Origin: JAVVHH01 sp963835135
Lineage (GTDB): Bacteria; Pseudomonadota; Alphaproteobacteria; Acetobacterales; Acetobacteraceae
Length of the DNA stretch: 64,000 bases
Direction of reading: 5' to 3'
Assembly (NCBI GenBank): GCA_963835135.1
Contig: CAWIEF010000003.1
Coordinates: 310,001-374,000, forward strand
Part shown: positions 45,304-54,628 of the stretch, piece after piece
How positions within the stretch are numbered: the first letter of the stretch is position 1
Layout of the letters: each line of letters starts with the position of its first letter
Notes under the pieces: model-generated
The model's database searches: none
What the model saw: only the letters and a program-made list of their open reading frames with translations
What the model was told of the DNA's origin: nothing
Translations under genes and position numbers: made by a program

Positions 45304-45458
45304 GCTGACCTCCCACTCGTGCCGGGACCACACACCCTTTCCCCGGCACCGGCAACCCTCCCCAGCCGCCCGAGTCACCCCCGAGTAGTCACGCTTGCCT
45401 GCTCGAGGGTCGCGGTCGAAGCTGGGCCTGTTTAGCACCTCATCTCCACAGGATCATC

Positions 45459-46352
45459 ATGCCCGTACGCTCCCCGCTCCGGATCGCTGTCCTCGGCGCC
45501 GGCAGGATAGGCAGCACATTCGCCTTTCAACTGGCGCGCGTCGGCGGCCACGACGTGACTGTCATCGCGCGGCCTGGCTCCATGCGGCTGCGGCAGCTGG
45601 AGCACGACGGCGCGATCGTCGACCTGAAGGGAACACGATCGGGCGTGCATGTTGCCAGCGTGCTCGATGAGCAAGCGCCCTACGATCTGGTGATCGTCAC
45701 ACTGCTCGCCCATCAGGTGGATGCGCTGTTGCCAGCCCTGCAGCGGAGTGCAGCGACGTGCATCCAGTTCATGTTCAACACTTTTCATCCGGAGCGCCTC
45801 GAGGCCGCGGTCGGGGGCGAACGATGCTCCTTTGGCATGCCGTTCGTGCAAGCCGCACTGGACGCCAACGGCAGGCTCAAGGCTTCGATCGGCGCTGCGG
45901 GTCAGAGAACGATCATGAGCCGGCAACGCTGGGTCGACGTCTTCAACGCCGCTGGATTACCCTCTGTGGTCGAACCCGACATGCCGCTCTGGCTCCGGTG
46001 CCACGTCCCGCTATGTGTGGCGTTCGAGAGCGTGTCTGTGGCCGGAATGCGCCGCGGCGGGGGTGCGTTGTGGAGCGAAGCTATGGTCCTGGCGCGCGGA
46101 ATCCATGCCAGTTTCGAGCTCATCAAACACCTCGGCTACGGCATCCATCCAAAGTCGAAGAGACGCATCGACGGCAGCCCGGCATGGCTTGTCGCGGCCG
46201 GGCTCTGGTCCGTCTCGCGCCTGCGGTCGTTCCGCGAGCTGTTGGCGACCGGGGAAGCCGAATGCCGCGCTCTGGTCGAAACACTGGCGGCGGCGGCCCT
46301 CGCCACACCACCTGTCGCGGTCTCCGCCATCCAGGCCATGCAGCCACGGTGA
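45459..46352 (+). CDS. Ketopantoate reductase-like NAD(P)-dependent dehydrogenase (ApbA/PanE family)
   Basis: A 297-residue PanE/ApbA-type protein. The Rossmann motif is at the N-terminus (IAVLGAGRIGSTFAFQLA, residues about 8-25), and the second domain has the helical C-terminal fold. The usual PanE catalytic lysine motif around KxxxN is not clearly seen, and the region FNTFHPERLEAAVGG in place of QNG is unusual, so it may act on another 2-keto acid. ATG 45459. It stands 155 bases from the divergent aminotransferase and 16 bases upstream of mobA. Confidence 0.8.
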   Translation: MPVRSPLRIAVLGAGRIGSTFAFQLARVGGHDVTVIARPGSMRLRQLEHDGAIVDLKGTRSGVHVASVLDEQAPYDLVIVTLLAHQVDALLPALQRSAATCIQFMFNTFHPERLEAAVGGERCSFGMPFVQAALDANGRLKASIGAAGQRTIMSRQRWVDVFNAAGLPSVVEPDMPLWLRCHVPLCVAFESVSVAGMRRGGGALWSEAMVLARGIHASFELIKHLGYGIHPKSKRRIDGSPAWLVAAGLWSVSRLRSFRELLATGEAECRALVETLAAAALATPPVAVSAIQAMQPR

Positions 46353-46368
46353 CCCGGCACTCCGCCCA

Positions 46369-47034
46369 ATGCCAAACCTGCCTCCCGCCCCGAACCATGA
46401 TGCTGGCCCACTCGCACCTCACCGTCCGCCGACAGTGCCGCCCACCCTCGGCGTCATCCTCGCCGGCGGCCTCGCGCGCCGCATCGGCGGCGGCGACAAG
46501 ACCCTGCGGACCCTCGCCGGCCAGCCTATCCTGGCACACATCATCGCCCGACTCCGCCCGCAGGTCGCCATCCTCGCTCTCAACGCCAACGGCGACCCGG
46601 CCCGATTCGCCCCTTTCGGCCTTCCGGTCCTTCCCGACACCGTCCCCGGCCATCCCGGTCCGCTCGCGGGCGTCATCGCCGGGCTCGACCACGCCGCCGC
46701 GCTCGGTCTCGACTGGATCGTGACCGCACCCGGCGACGCGCCCTGCCTCCCACTGGATTTGGCCGCCCGCCTCCACGCCGCCCGCGGCGGCGCCGCCATG
46801 AGCCTCGCCGCCTCGGCCGGCCGCGTTCACCCCGTCGCCGCCCTCTGGCCCGTCGCGATGCGCGCCACCCTCCGCGCTGCTCTCGCCTCCGGTCAGCGCC
46901 GGGTCGCGGCCGTGACCGACGGCGCCGCCGTGGCCACTTGGCCCGATAAGCCGATCGACCCATTCTTCAACATCAACACGCCAGCCGACCTCGCCGCCGC
47001 CGAGACCCTCATGCCCGGCGCCCCGACACGCTGA
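46369..47034 (+). CDS. mobA: Molybdenum cofactor guanylyltransferase MobA
   Basis: Attaches GMP to molybdopterin to make MGD. A 221-residue nucleotidyltransferase with the signature ILAGGLARRIGGGDKTL near residue 27, NANGDPARF, and the metal-binding TAPGDAPCLP. The C-terminal FFNINTPADLAAAE is typical of MobA. ATG 46369 starts 16 bases after the previous gene. The 3' end overlaps the convergent MFS gene by 26 bases. No molybdoenzyme gene is seen in the window. Confidence 0.93.
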   Translation: MPNLPPAPNHDAGPLAPHRPPTVPPTLGVILAGGLARRIGGGDKTLRTLAGQPILAHIIARLRPQVAILALNANGDPARFAPFGLPVLPDTVPGHPGPLAGVIAGLDHAAALGLDWIVTAPGDAPCLPLDLAARLHAARGGAAMSLAASAGRVHPVAALWPVAMRATLRAALASGQRRVAAVTDGAAVATWPDKPIDPFFNINTPADLAAAETLMPGAPTR

Positions 47035-48384
47035 GCCCCGCATCCCGCTCCAGCGTCAGCGCCGCCGCCGCCAGCGCCGCCATCAACACCGCCAGCGCGG
47101 CAAACGCGGCATGGAACGCCGCCAGGTCCGGCCCGCCCCCCAGCGCCGCGCCCGCCACCTGCAGCGCCAGCGCGCCCACCGCCACCCCGATCCCGTTGCC
47201 GGCCTGGAACGCAACGCTGAACCATGTGTTGGCCGGCGCCATCCGATCCTGCGGCACGTCGGCGAACGCCAGGGTCGCCAGCGCCGTGTATTGCATCGAC
47301 CGCGACGCCCCCGCCCCCGCCAGCAGCGCCAGCAGTGCCACCAGCGGCGTCTCGGCCCCTACGACCGCAAACCCTAGCATCGTTGCCGCCTGCAGCGCCG
47401 CATTGCCCACCAGCACGCGGCGGAACCCGAACCGCCGCAACACGAACGACGTCGCCGGCTTGATCCCGATGTTACCCAGGAACAGCGCCAATACGAGCGC
47501 CCCCGCATGGAACGCGTCGTAGCCGAACCCGAGCTGGAACAGCAGCGGCAGCAGGAACGGCAGCGTCGAGATCAGCCCCCGCATCGCCGTGCCGACCACC
47601 ATCGTCAGCCGGAACGTCGGCACCCGCCACGGCGCCGGGTCGATCAGCGGCGTCGCCGAGCGCAGCAGGTGCCGGGCTGCCCCGACCCCGCTGACCGCAC
47701 CCACGACGGCCAAAACCCCGGCCGTGAGCCATGCCGGCCGTTCCCGCCCCAGCAGGTCCATCGCCAGCTCCGCACACAGGCAGGCCGCCCCAGCCAAGCA
47801 TGAACCCGGCCCAATCGAACCGCCGCACGGCGCCCCTCGGGCCGCGTGGCGTCAGCCAAAGCGCTAGCACGACCGCCACGAGCGCCCAGCGGTAGATTGA
47901 CCAGGAAGATGAAGCGCCAGTTCAGATGCTCGGCAATGAAGCCGCCGAGCGGCGGCCCGATCAGCGGCGCCGTCAGCCCCGGCCACGTCAGCAGGGCGAT
48001 CGCCCGCATCAGCCCAGCCTTCTCGGTCCCGCGCAGCACCACCAGCCGCCCGATCGGCACCATCATCGCCCCGCCGACCCCCTGCAGGACCCGGGCGGCC
48101 ACGAAGCTCGCCGGCGACCACGCCAAGGCGCACAACCCGGAGGCGGCCGTGAAGATTACGATTGCGGACGCGAACACCGCCCGCCCGCCATATCGCTCCG
48201 CCGCCCATCCGCCCGGCAGGATCATCACCGCGACCGTCAGCAGATACGCCGAGATCCCGACATGCAAATCGACTGCCGTGGATCCCAGCGCCGCCGCCAT
48301 CTGCGGCAGCGCCGGCGCGATGATCGTCCCGTCCAGGAACTCCATGAAGAAGCATCCGGCGACGAGCAGCGATAGCGGGTTCAT
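47009..48384 (-). pseudogene. MFS efflux transporter (DHA2/EmrB-like), two frame breaks
   Basis: A major-facilitator drug-efflux type permease. The N-terminal half reads from ATG 48384 (FFMEFLDGTIIAPALPQMA in TM1, LPGGWAAERYGGRAVF, ARVLQGVGGAMMVPIGRL, FIFLVNLPLG). The frame then breaks near 47880 (continuing VAVVLALWLTPRGPRG and FDWAGFM) and again near 47798 (continuing AACLCAELAMDLL to the end, with FNVxxQxGN-like FSVAFQAGNGIGVAVG). Both breaks require one base to be skipped. All the helices are otherwise present. Real inactivation and sequence error are both possible. Confidence 0.82.
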
Positions 48385-48441
48385 CCCGCCATCAATCGAG
48401 AGAACTCGACCCGGCGCAAGTCCGCCGGGCCGCAGATTTGC

Positions 48442-49566
48442 CTACTCGGCAGCCTGCGCCAGCGTCCCATCCATCGTCGGATAGTCGCTGTAGCCATGCT
48501 CGTCGCCGCCATACCACGTGCTCTTGTCCGAATCCGCGAGCGGCGCGCCGGCCCGCAGCCGCTCCACCAGGTCCGGATTGCCGATGAACGGCCGCCCGAA
48601 GCACACGAGATCGGCCAGATCGTCCTCCCGCACCTTCAGCGCCAAGTCCCGGTCGAAGCCGTTATTGGCCATGTACAAGCCCTTGAACCGCCGCCGCAAC
48701 GCCTGGTACGAGACGCCCATGATCTCATCCCGCGACCCCTGCGTCGCGCCTTCGATCAAATGCATGTACACCAGGCTGAACGCGTTCAGCTCGTCGATCA
48801 GCCTGCCATAGGTCGTTGCCGGGTCGCTATCGAGCGGGGTGTTGCCCACCTGCGGCGTGATCGGCGACAGCCGGATTCCGACCCGGTCTCCGCCCAGCAC
48901 GCCCGTCACGGCTTCGGCCACGTCGAGCACGATGCGGATCCGGTTGTCGACCGAACCGCCATACCGGTCGGTCCGCTTGTTTGTGCTGTCGCGGATGAAC
49001 TGATCGAGCAGATACGCATTGGCCGCGTGGATCTCGACCCCGTCGAACCCGGCCCGGGCCGCGCATTCGGCCGCGTGTGCGTAGTCCTTGACGATCCCGG
49101 CAATCTCGTCGGTTTCCAGCGCGCGCGGGGTCACATGGTCCTGGAACCCGGTCTCGGTGAACGCCTTGCCCTCCGGCTTGATCGCCGACGGCGCGACCGG
49201 CAACTGCCCGCCGGGCTGCAGGCTCGGATGGCTGATCCGCCCAACATGCCAGAGCTGGCAGAAGATGTGTCCGCCCTTCGCATGCACCGCGTCCGTCACC
49301 TTGCGCCACCCGGCGACCTGGTCGTCCGTGTAGATCCCCGGTGTGAACGCGTAGCCCTGCCCCTGCTGGCTGATGTTGGTCGCCTCGCTCACGATCAGGC
49401 CGGCGCTCGCCCGCTGCGCGTAATAGTCGACGTTCATCTGCCGCGGCACGCCGCCCGTACCGGCCCGGCTGCGCGTCAACGGCGCCATCGCGACGCGGTT
49501 GGACAGGTGGATCTTGCCCATCTCGACGGGCTGGAACAGGTCGCTCGTGCTGGTGTCGCTCATCAT
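48442..49566 (-). CDS. Old Yellow Enzyme-family NADH:flavin oxidoreductase / alkene reductase
   Basis: A 374-residue FMN-dependent ene-reductase (NemA-like). Features are VAMAPLTRSRAG, the FMN-binding ISQQGQGYAFTPGIYTD segment, the QLWHVGRISHP histidine motif, GFDGVEIHAANAYLLDQF, and NNGFDRD near the C-terminus. It reduces activated C=C bonds or nitro groups, and the physiological substrate is unknown. Two adjacent ATG codons (49566 and 49563) could start it. On the same strand as the flippase gene upstream. Confidence 0.94.
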   Translation of the reverse strand: MMSDTSTSDLFQPVEMGKIHLSNRVAMAPLTRSRAGTGGVPRQMNVDYYAQRASAGLIVSEATNISQQGQGYAFTPGIYTDDQVAGWRKVTDAVHAKGGHIFCQLWHVGRISHPSLQPGGQLPVAPSAIKPEGKAFTETGFQDHVTPRALETDEIAGIVKDYAHAAECAARAGFDGVEIHAANAYLLDQFIRDSTNKRTDRYGGSVDNRIRIVLDVAEAVTGVLGGDRVGIRLSPITPQVGNTPLDSDPATTYGRLIDELNAFSLVYMHLIEGATQGSRDEIMGVSYQALRRRFKGLYMANNGFDRDLALKVREDDLADLVCFGRPFIGNPDLVERLRAGAPLADSDKSTWYGGDEHGYSDYPTMDGTLAQAAE

Positions 49567-49619
49567 GGCTCGCTCGTTGTTGTGCCGAGCGACATGGGGA
49601 TCGTTGCACTGCAACAAAG

Positions 49620-51116
49620 TCACTCGCCCGTGAGGCTGCCCCCCTGCTCCCGGCTGCCGCGTCGCCGGATCATGGCGAGCACGTCCGCCTCCGGCCCGGT
49701 CGGTCGGCCGGCCGCCAGCCATAGTGCGAGCAGGACCAGCGCATACGCCGCCGCGCCCATCAGGATCGCTCCCGCCATCGCCGCCACGCCGATGTCGCGC
49801 CATCCCAGTCCCGACCCGGCCAGCACCGCCGCCATCGCCCCGGTTGCCGCGATGCACCGCCACATTAGCGGCGCCAGGCGCCCGAGCGGCAACCCGAGCC
49901 GCCGCATGGCCCATACTGCCGACAAGCTCTGCTCCACGGCGATCCCCGCGCCCGCCGCCAGCGCCGCCCCGAACACCCCCAGCGTCGGGATCAGCGCCGC
50001 CAGCAAGGCCAGGCGCAGCAGCGTCGCGCCGATCGTGATCGCCAGCGAGGTCCGCATGTGTCCCTGCGCCAGGAATAGCGTCTGCCCCACCATGCCGAAT
50101 ACCGTCAGGCACAGCGGAATGCCCAGCACCTGCATCACCGGCACCGCCGGCTCCCACCCCGGCCCGAACGCCAGCATAATCAGCGGCTGCGCCACCGCCG
50201 ACATCCCCACCCCCGCCGGAAACGTCAGCAGCGCCATGGTCGAGACCAGCCGAAGCCACGTCTCGCCCGCCGCCATCTCCTCGCGCCACGCAGCCGCGAA
50301 CCCGGCGAACGCCGCCCGCGTCAGCGGCGCGATCAGCTCCGTCACCGGCAGGCCGGCGATCTCGAACCCGAGCGCATAGAACCCGACCGACGCCGAACTC
50401 ATCGCCCGGCCGACCATCATGGTGTCCACCCGGTCCCGCAGCGCCCCTGCGCCCGCGATCACCGAATTCCAAACCGAATAGCCCGCGATCTGCCGCCAGG
50501 CCGACAGCCGGAACCGCGGCCGATAGGGGTGCATCGTGTAGCTGAAGATCACCCGGAACACCTGGTTGGACACGATCCCCGCGATCAGCGCCCAATAGGT
50601 CCGCAAAACCACCGCCGCCGCGATCGCCACGCCGATGCTCAGCACCCGCGGCAGCAGGTAGAGTTGGAACTCCCGCCGGAACTCGAAATCTCGCCGGAAC
50701 TCGATCGTCCCCACGTTGATCAGGTTCTCGATCAGCACTGTCAGCCCGAGCGCCACCAACACTGCCGCCAGCCGCGGCTCCCCGAAGAACCGCGCCGCCG
50801 GCATCGCCACCGCGGCGACGATCAGGAACACCACCGCCCCGCGCAGCACCGAGAGCGTGAACGCCGTATCCATCAACGCCGGCGTCGGCGACTTATGCCG
50901 GATCACCCCTTCCTCGATGCCGATCCACGAGAACGCCTCGATCGAAACCGAAAAGCTCGACGCCAGCGCAATCAGCCCGAAATCCGCCGGCGCCAGCAGC
51001 CGCACCAGCACCAACGTGCTCAGCAGCCCGAGCGTGCGCGTCATCATCCGCCACGCGACGACCCACCCCGCCCCGCGCGCCGTCTTTTCCAGAATGGAGT
51101 CGCCGTTTTGGCTCAC
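49620..51116 (-). CDS. Wzx-like oligosaccharide flippase family protein
   Basis: A 498-residue polytopic membrane protein of the polysaccharide transport (MATE/Wzx) superfamily. About 12-14 hydrophobic helices are visible; the N-terminus LLSTLVLVRLLAPADFGLIAL is the usual start of helix 1-2 in this family, and RRDFEFRREF with YWALIAGIVSNQVFR fit Wzx/WzxC-type sequences. It probably flips a lipid-linked sugar across the inner membrane. Start is GTG. No glycosyltransferase is adjacent, although two glycosyltransferase loci lie elsewhere in the window. Confidence 0.9.
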   Translation of the reverse strand: MSQNGDSILEKTARGAGWVVAWRMMTRTLGLLSTLVLVRLLAPADFGLIALASSFSVSIEAFSWIGIEEGVIRHKSPTPALMDTAFTLSVLRGAVVFLIVAAVAMPAARFFGEPRLAAVLVALGLTVLIENLINVGTIEFRRDFEFRREFQLYLLPRVLSIGVAIAAAVVLRTYWALIAGIVSNQVFRVIFSYTMHPYRPRFRLSAWRQIAGYSVWNSVIAGAGALRDRVDTMMVGRAMSSASVGFYALGFEIAGLPVTELIAPLTRAAFAGFAAAWREEMAAGETWLRLVSTMALLTFPAGVGMSAVAQPLIMLAFGPGWEPAVPVMQVLGIPLCLTVFGMVGQTLFLAQGHMRTSLAITIGATLLRLALLAALIPTLGVFGAALAAGAGIAVEQSLSAVWAMRRLGLPLGRLAPLMWRCIAATGAMAAVLAGSGLGWRDIGVAAMAGAILMGAAAYALVLLALWLAAGRPTGPEADVLAMIRRRGSREQGGSLTGE

Positions 51117-51150
51117 GGCGCGACCCTACCCGAAAATGCTGAGCGAAAGC

Positions 51151-52212
51151 TTAACGGCTCTCCAGCCGCGCTCCGGTCCCGCGATCGAACAGATGCACGA
51201 GCGCCGGGTCGGCCGTGACCCGGATCGGCTCACCCGGCCGGGCCGATACCCGCTCGCGGAACGCGCCCAGGACCGCGAGCCCCCCGAGTTTGCCATACAC
51301 CTGCGTCTCCGACCCGGTCGGCTCCACCACCTGCACCGTCAGCGGCACGCCATCGTCCTGCAACTGCAGATGCTCCGGCCGCACGCCGTACACCGCAGGC
51401 TGTCCGCCCGCCCTGCCGCCCGCCGCCGGAAGCGGCCACAAGCTCCCATCCTCGGCCCGGAACCCGTCGCTCTCGATCGTGCCCGGCAGGAAATTCATCG
51501 CCGGGCTGCCGATGAACCCGGCCACGAACTGGTTCGCCGGCCGGTCGTATACGTCCAGCGGCCGCCCGACCTGCTCCACCCGGCCGCCGTTCATCACCAC
51601 GATCTTGTCGGCCATCGTCATCGCCTCGATCTGGTCGTGCGTCACGTAGATCGTCGTCGTCCGCAGCCGCTGGTGCAGGTCCTTCAGCTCGGCCCGCGTC
51701 TGCACGCGCAGCTTGGCGTCGAGATTGGATAGCGGCTCGTCGAACAGGAACACCTGCGGGTCGCGCACGATCGCCCGCCCCATCGCCACACGCTGCCGCT
51801 GCCCGCCCGACAACTGCCGCGGATACCGGTCCAGCAGCCCGGCCAGGCCCAAGATCGACGCCGCCCGCGTCACCCGCTCCTCGATTGCGGCCGCGGGCGC
51901 CCGCGCCAGCTCCAGACTGAACCCCATGTTGTGGCGCACCGTCATGTGCGGATACAAAGCGTAATTTTGGAACACCATCGCGATGTCGCGCTGCTTCGGC
52001 GGAACCTTGTTCACCACCCGGTTGCCGATCGCGATCTCGCCGGCGTCGATCTCCTCCAACCCGGCGATCATCCGCAGCAACGTGCTCTTCCCGCAGCCGG
52101 AGGGCCCGACCAGCACCGCAAATTCGCCATCCTCGATGTCGATGCTGACCCCATGCAGGATCGGCGTGGACCCGAAAGCCTTGTGTGCATTGCGGACCGA
52201 GACCGATGCCAT
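51151..52212 (-). CDS. Sugar/glycerol-phosphate ABC transporter ATP-binding protein (UgpC/MalK type)
   Basis: A 353-residue ABC ATPase of the CUT1 group. Walker A is GPSGCGKST, the signature is LSGGQRQRVAMGRA, Walker B is VFLFDEPLSNLDAKLR and the H-loop YVTHDQIEAMTMAD. The C-terminal TOBE/OB domain (about 235-353) is typical of MalK/UgpC, which couples to sn-glycerol-3-phosphate or sugar import. No binding protein or permease is nearby, so it may serve transporters encoded elsewhere, as such shared ATPases do. ATG 52212. Confidence 0.93.
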   Translation of the reverse strand: MASVSVRNAHKAFGSTPILHGVSIDIEDGEFAVLVGPSGCGKSTLLRMIAGLEEIDAGEIAIGNRVVNKVPPKQRDIAMVFQNYALYPHMTVRHNMGFSLELARAPAAAIEERVTRAASILGLAGLLDRYPRQLSGGQRQRVAMGRAIVRDPQVFLFDEPLSNLDAKLRVQTRAELKDLHQRLRTTTIYVTHDQIEAMTMADKIVVMNGGRVEQVGRPLDVYDRPANQFVAGFIGSPAMNFLPGTIESDGFRAEDGSLWPLPAAGGRAGGQPAVYGVRPEHLQLQDDGVPLTVQVVEPTGSETQVYGKLGGLAVLGAFRERVSARPGEPIRVTADPALVHLFDRGTGARLESR

Positions 52213-52301
52213 CGGACGCCTCCCATTTTTCGAGACGCATTGTATGCAGCCCTGCTTCCCACGCCTACCACAATGAGCGTTCCATCACTGGTGTAAGAGC
52301 A

Positions 52302-52331
52302 TTGACAACTGTAGGTGATTTCCAAGCTTAG
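52302..52331 (+). promoter_or_regulatory. Possible sigma-70 promoter of the response regulator gene
   Basis: A perfect TTGACA at 52302-52307 is followed about 17-18 bases later by a weak -10 (gcttag region). The 171-base spacer is clearly less GC-rich than its surroundings and lies before a regulator gene. Only the -35 is convincing. Confidence 0.35.
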
Positions 52332-52383
52332 GCGAAGCACGTTAGCGTTGCGATTTATCAACCTCTACAACCTAAGCGAGACG

Positions 52384-52770
52384 ATGACCTTCTCTGCCTC
52401 GCCCAACCCGCTTTCCATTCTGGTCGTGGATGATGAACAGCCGATCCGCGAACTCCTCCGCTGGATGCTGGGCGATGCCGGACATGTCGTCCACGAGGCG
52501 GCCGAAGCGTTCGAGGCGCTCGCCTTCCTGCGCTCCAAGGCGCCGGTGGACATCATCCTTTCCGACATCAACATGCCAGGCATGGACGGCCTCGAGCTTT
52601 CCAGACGGATCGAGGCCGAATGGCCCCAACTCCCCGTCCTGCTCATCAGCGGCCGCCCGCCGCCGGCCGGAGTACGCTCGTTCATCGCCAAGCCCTTCCG
52701 CTGGGACGTGCTCGCCAAGGCAATCGCCACCCTGGCCGGCCCCGGCCGCCCGCATCCCGGGCCCGGCTGA
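52384..52770 (+). CDS. Single-domain response regulator
   Basis: A 128-residue CheY-like receiver with no output domain. The acidic pair is in ILVVDDEQPIRELLRWML, the phosphoacceptor Asp is in IILSDINMPGMDGLEL (around residue 62), and the switch Lys in IAKPFRWDVL near residue 107. It likely takes phosphate from a histidine kinase encoded elsewhere, since none is in the window. The ATG at 52384 is preferred over an in-frame start at 52315, because the extra residues are not receiver-like. It lies 80 bases before msrA. Confidence 0.9.
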   Translation: MTFSASPNPLSILVVDDEQPIRELLRWMLGDAGHVVHEAAEAFEALAFLRSKAPVDIILSDINMPGMDGLELSRRIEAEWPQLPVLLISGRPPPAGVRSFIAKPFRWDVLAKAIATLAGPGRPHPGPG

Positions 52771-52850
52771 GTCCCACCACACTTTCCGCAGCCCTACCCT
52801 CCTCCCGCCGCAAGCGCCCTCTATATGAGAGCCAACAAGGAGGATTTCCG

Positions 52851-53396
52851 ATGGCAACCGAGTTGGCAACGTTGGGCGGCGGATGTTTCTGGTGCCTCGA
52901 GCCGCTGTTCACCTCGCTCAGCGGCGTCCACGGCTCCGTCTCTGGCTACGCGGGCGGCCATGTCCCCAATCCCACCTACGAGCAGGTCTGCAGCGCCCGC
53001 ACCGGCCACGCCGAAGTCGTGCAGCTCACCTTCGATCCCGACCAGATCAGCTACGCCGACATCCTGCGCGTCTTCTTCACCATGCACGATCCGACCACGA
53101 AAGATCGCCAGGGCAACGACGTCGGCCCGCAATACCGCTCCATCATCCTCACCCACTCCCCGGAGCAGGAGACGGTGGCCCGCGACGTCATGGCCGAGAT
53201 TGCCACCGAGGGGGTTTGGCCCGGCAGCATCACCACCGAGGTCAAGCCGCTCGACGTCTTCTATGCGGGCGAAGCCGAGCACCAGGACTACTTCAACCGC
53301 AACCCCTGGAATGGCTACTGCCGCGCCGTAATCCCTCCCAAGGTGGCCAAGCTGCGCAAGCTGTATGCCGGCCGCCTCAAGACCCAAGCCGCCTGA
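52851..53396 (+). CDS. msrA: Peptide-methionine (S)-S-oxide reductase
   Basis: Repairs methionine-S-sulfoxide in proteins and free methionine using thioredoxin. The 181-residue protein starts MATELATLGGGCFWC; the catalytic Cys12 is in GCFWCLEP, and VSGYAGGHVPNPTYEQVCS with GHAEVVQLTFDP are family segments. The C-terminal half has FFTMHDPTTKDRQGNDVG and AEHQDYFNRNP. A near-perfect ribosome-binding site (aaggagg) precedes ATG 52851, suggesting high expression. Convergent with the CoA-transferase gene. Confidence 0.97.
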   Translation: MATELATLGGGCFWCLEPLFTSLSGVHGSVSGYAGGHVPNPTYEQVCSARTGHAEVVQLTFDPDQISYADILRVFFTMHDPTTKDRQGNDVGPQYRSIILTHSPEQETVARDVMAEIATEGVWPGSITTEVKPLDVFYAGEAEHQDYFNRNPWNGYCRAVIPPKVAKLRKLYAGRLKTQAA

Positions 53397-53402
53397 CGCC
53401 AA

Positions 53403-53429
53403 GCCGGCCGGCCAGGGTCACCGGCCGGC
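53403..53429. terminator. GC-rich hairpin between msrA and the CoA transferase
   Basis: Inverted repeat GCCGGCCGG ... CCGGCCGGC, a 9-base stem with a 9-base loop, lies at the junction of two convergent genes and partly inside the CoA-transferase 3' end. It could stop transcription from either side. No clear T-run follows. Confidence 0.4.
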
Positions 53430-54551
53430 CAGCTCCTCCAATATCTCCGCGTTGTGCTGTCCGAGCTCCGGCACGTCGTGCCGCAGCGGCAGCCGCTCCC
53501 CATCGAGCGCGATCGGCAACGCCGGCAGCATTGCCACCCGCCCGTCGTTCATCGTCAGCGGCAGCAGCCCGCCCGACGCGACCAGATGGGCATCCTCGAA
53601 CAGGTCCCATGGCGCCCCGATCGGCGCGAACGGCAATCCCAGCGCCTCGCATTTCGCCATCAGCTCGGCCTTGCTGTAGCCACCCAGCACCCCCGCCACG
53701 ATCGGGATGACCCGGTCCCGCGCCGCGCGCCGCGCATCCTGCGTCCCGAGCGCCGGGTCGGCCGCGAGCGTGTCGAGCCCGAACTGCGCGCAGAACAGCG
53801 TCCACTGCGTATCCGTCACCACGCCCACGAACACCTGCTCGCCATCCGCGCACTCGAAAATGTCGTAGATCGGCCAGGCCGGCCGCTTGACCCCCATCGG
53901 CGGTGGCTTCTCCCCGCTGATGAACATCTGCGCCATGTGCTGCGCCACCAACACCGCGTTGGTTTCGAACAGACCGGACTGCACGTGTTTGCCCCGCCCG
54001 GTGCGATGCCGCTCCTCCACCGCGGCCAGGATCCCGAGGGCGGCGAACGTCCCGCCCAGGATGTCGTTGACGCTGCTGCCCGCCCGCATCGGCCGGCCCG
54101 GCAGCCCCGTCATGTAGGCCAGTCCGCCCATCATCTGCACCACCTCGTCCAGCGCCACCCGCTTCTCGTACGGACCCGGCAGGAACCCCTTGCAGCTGCA
54201 GTAGATCAATCGATCGTTCTCCGCCCGCAGCGCCGCGCTCGACAGCCCGAACTTGTCCAGCGCCCCCGGCCGGAAGTTCTCCACCACGATGTCGGCCGTC
54301 CGCACTAGCGCCCGCACCTGCGCCAGCCCCTCCTGCGATGTCATGTCGACTGAGAAGCTGCGCTTGTTGCGGTTCATGATGGCGAAGAACCCGGTGCCCG
54401 CCCCCTTCAGCCACCGCGTCTGATCGCCCTTGCCCGCCGGCTCCACCTTGATCACGTCCGCGCCCAGCTCGGCCAACGCCAACCCGCAGGCGGGCCCCAT
54501 GATCATATGCGTGAACTCGACCACCCGCAGCCCGGCCAACGGCGCCTGCAT
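53418..54551 (-). CDS. CaiB/BaiF-family (class III) CoA transferase
   Basis: A 377-residue member of the formyl-CoA:oxalate / carnitine CoA-transferase family, which moves CoA between carboxylic acids. N-terminal VVEFTHMIMGPACG and ADVIKVEPAGKGD form the CoA-binding region, the likely catalytic Asp is in KRVALDEVVQMMGG, and HVQSGLFETNAVL and DIFECADGEQVFVGV are family segments. Good ribosome-binding site (gaggga) before ATG 54551. Acceptor and donor acids are unknown. Possibly acts on dicarboxylates, given the neighbouring kgtP-like transporter, though this is a guess. Confidence 0.92.
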   Translation of the reverse strand: MQAPLAGLRVVEFTHMIMGPACGLALAELGADVIKVEPAGKGDQTRWLKGAGTGFFAIMNRNKRSFSVDMTSQEGLAQVRALVRTADIVVENFRPGALDKFGLSSAALRAENDRLIYCSCKGFLPGPYEKRVALDEVVQMMGGLAYMTGLPGRPMRAGSSVNDILGGTFAALGILAAVEERHRTGRGKHVQSGLFETNAVLVAQHMAQMFISGEKPPPMGVKRPAWPIYDIFECADGEQVFVGVVTDTQWTLFCAQFGLDTLAADPALGTQDARRAARDRVIPIVAGVLGGYSKAELMAKCEALGLPFAPIGAPWDLFEDAHLVASGGLLPLTMNDGRVAMLPALPIALDGERLPLRHDVPELGQHNAEILEELAGR

Positions 54552-54628
54552 CGCTCCCTCCTCTTGTTCGTCGATCCGTTATACAAGCCTGGTCGCACCG
54601 CGCATCCCAGCGCGCACGGGAGACCACC

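Noticed and set aside
48442..50595. 717-codon form of the Old Yellow Enzyme with a long N-terminal extension
   Set aside because: The added Gly/Ala/Arg-rich residues overlap the flippase gene and are not part of the family. The double ATG at 49566 is the sensible start.
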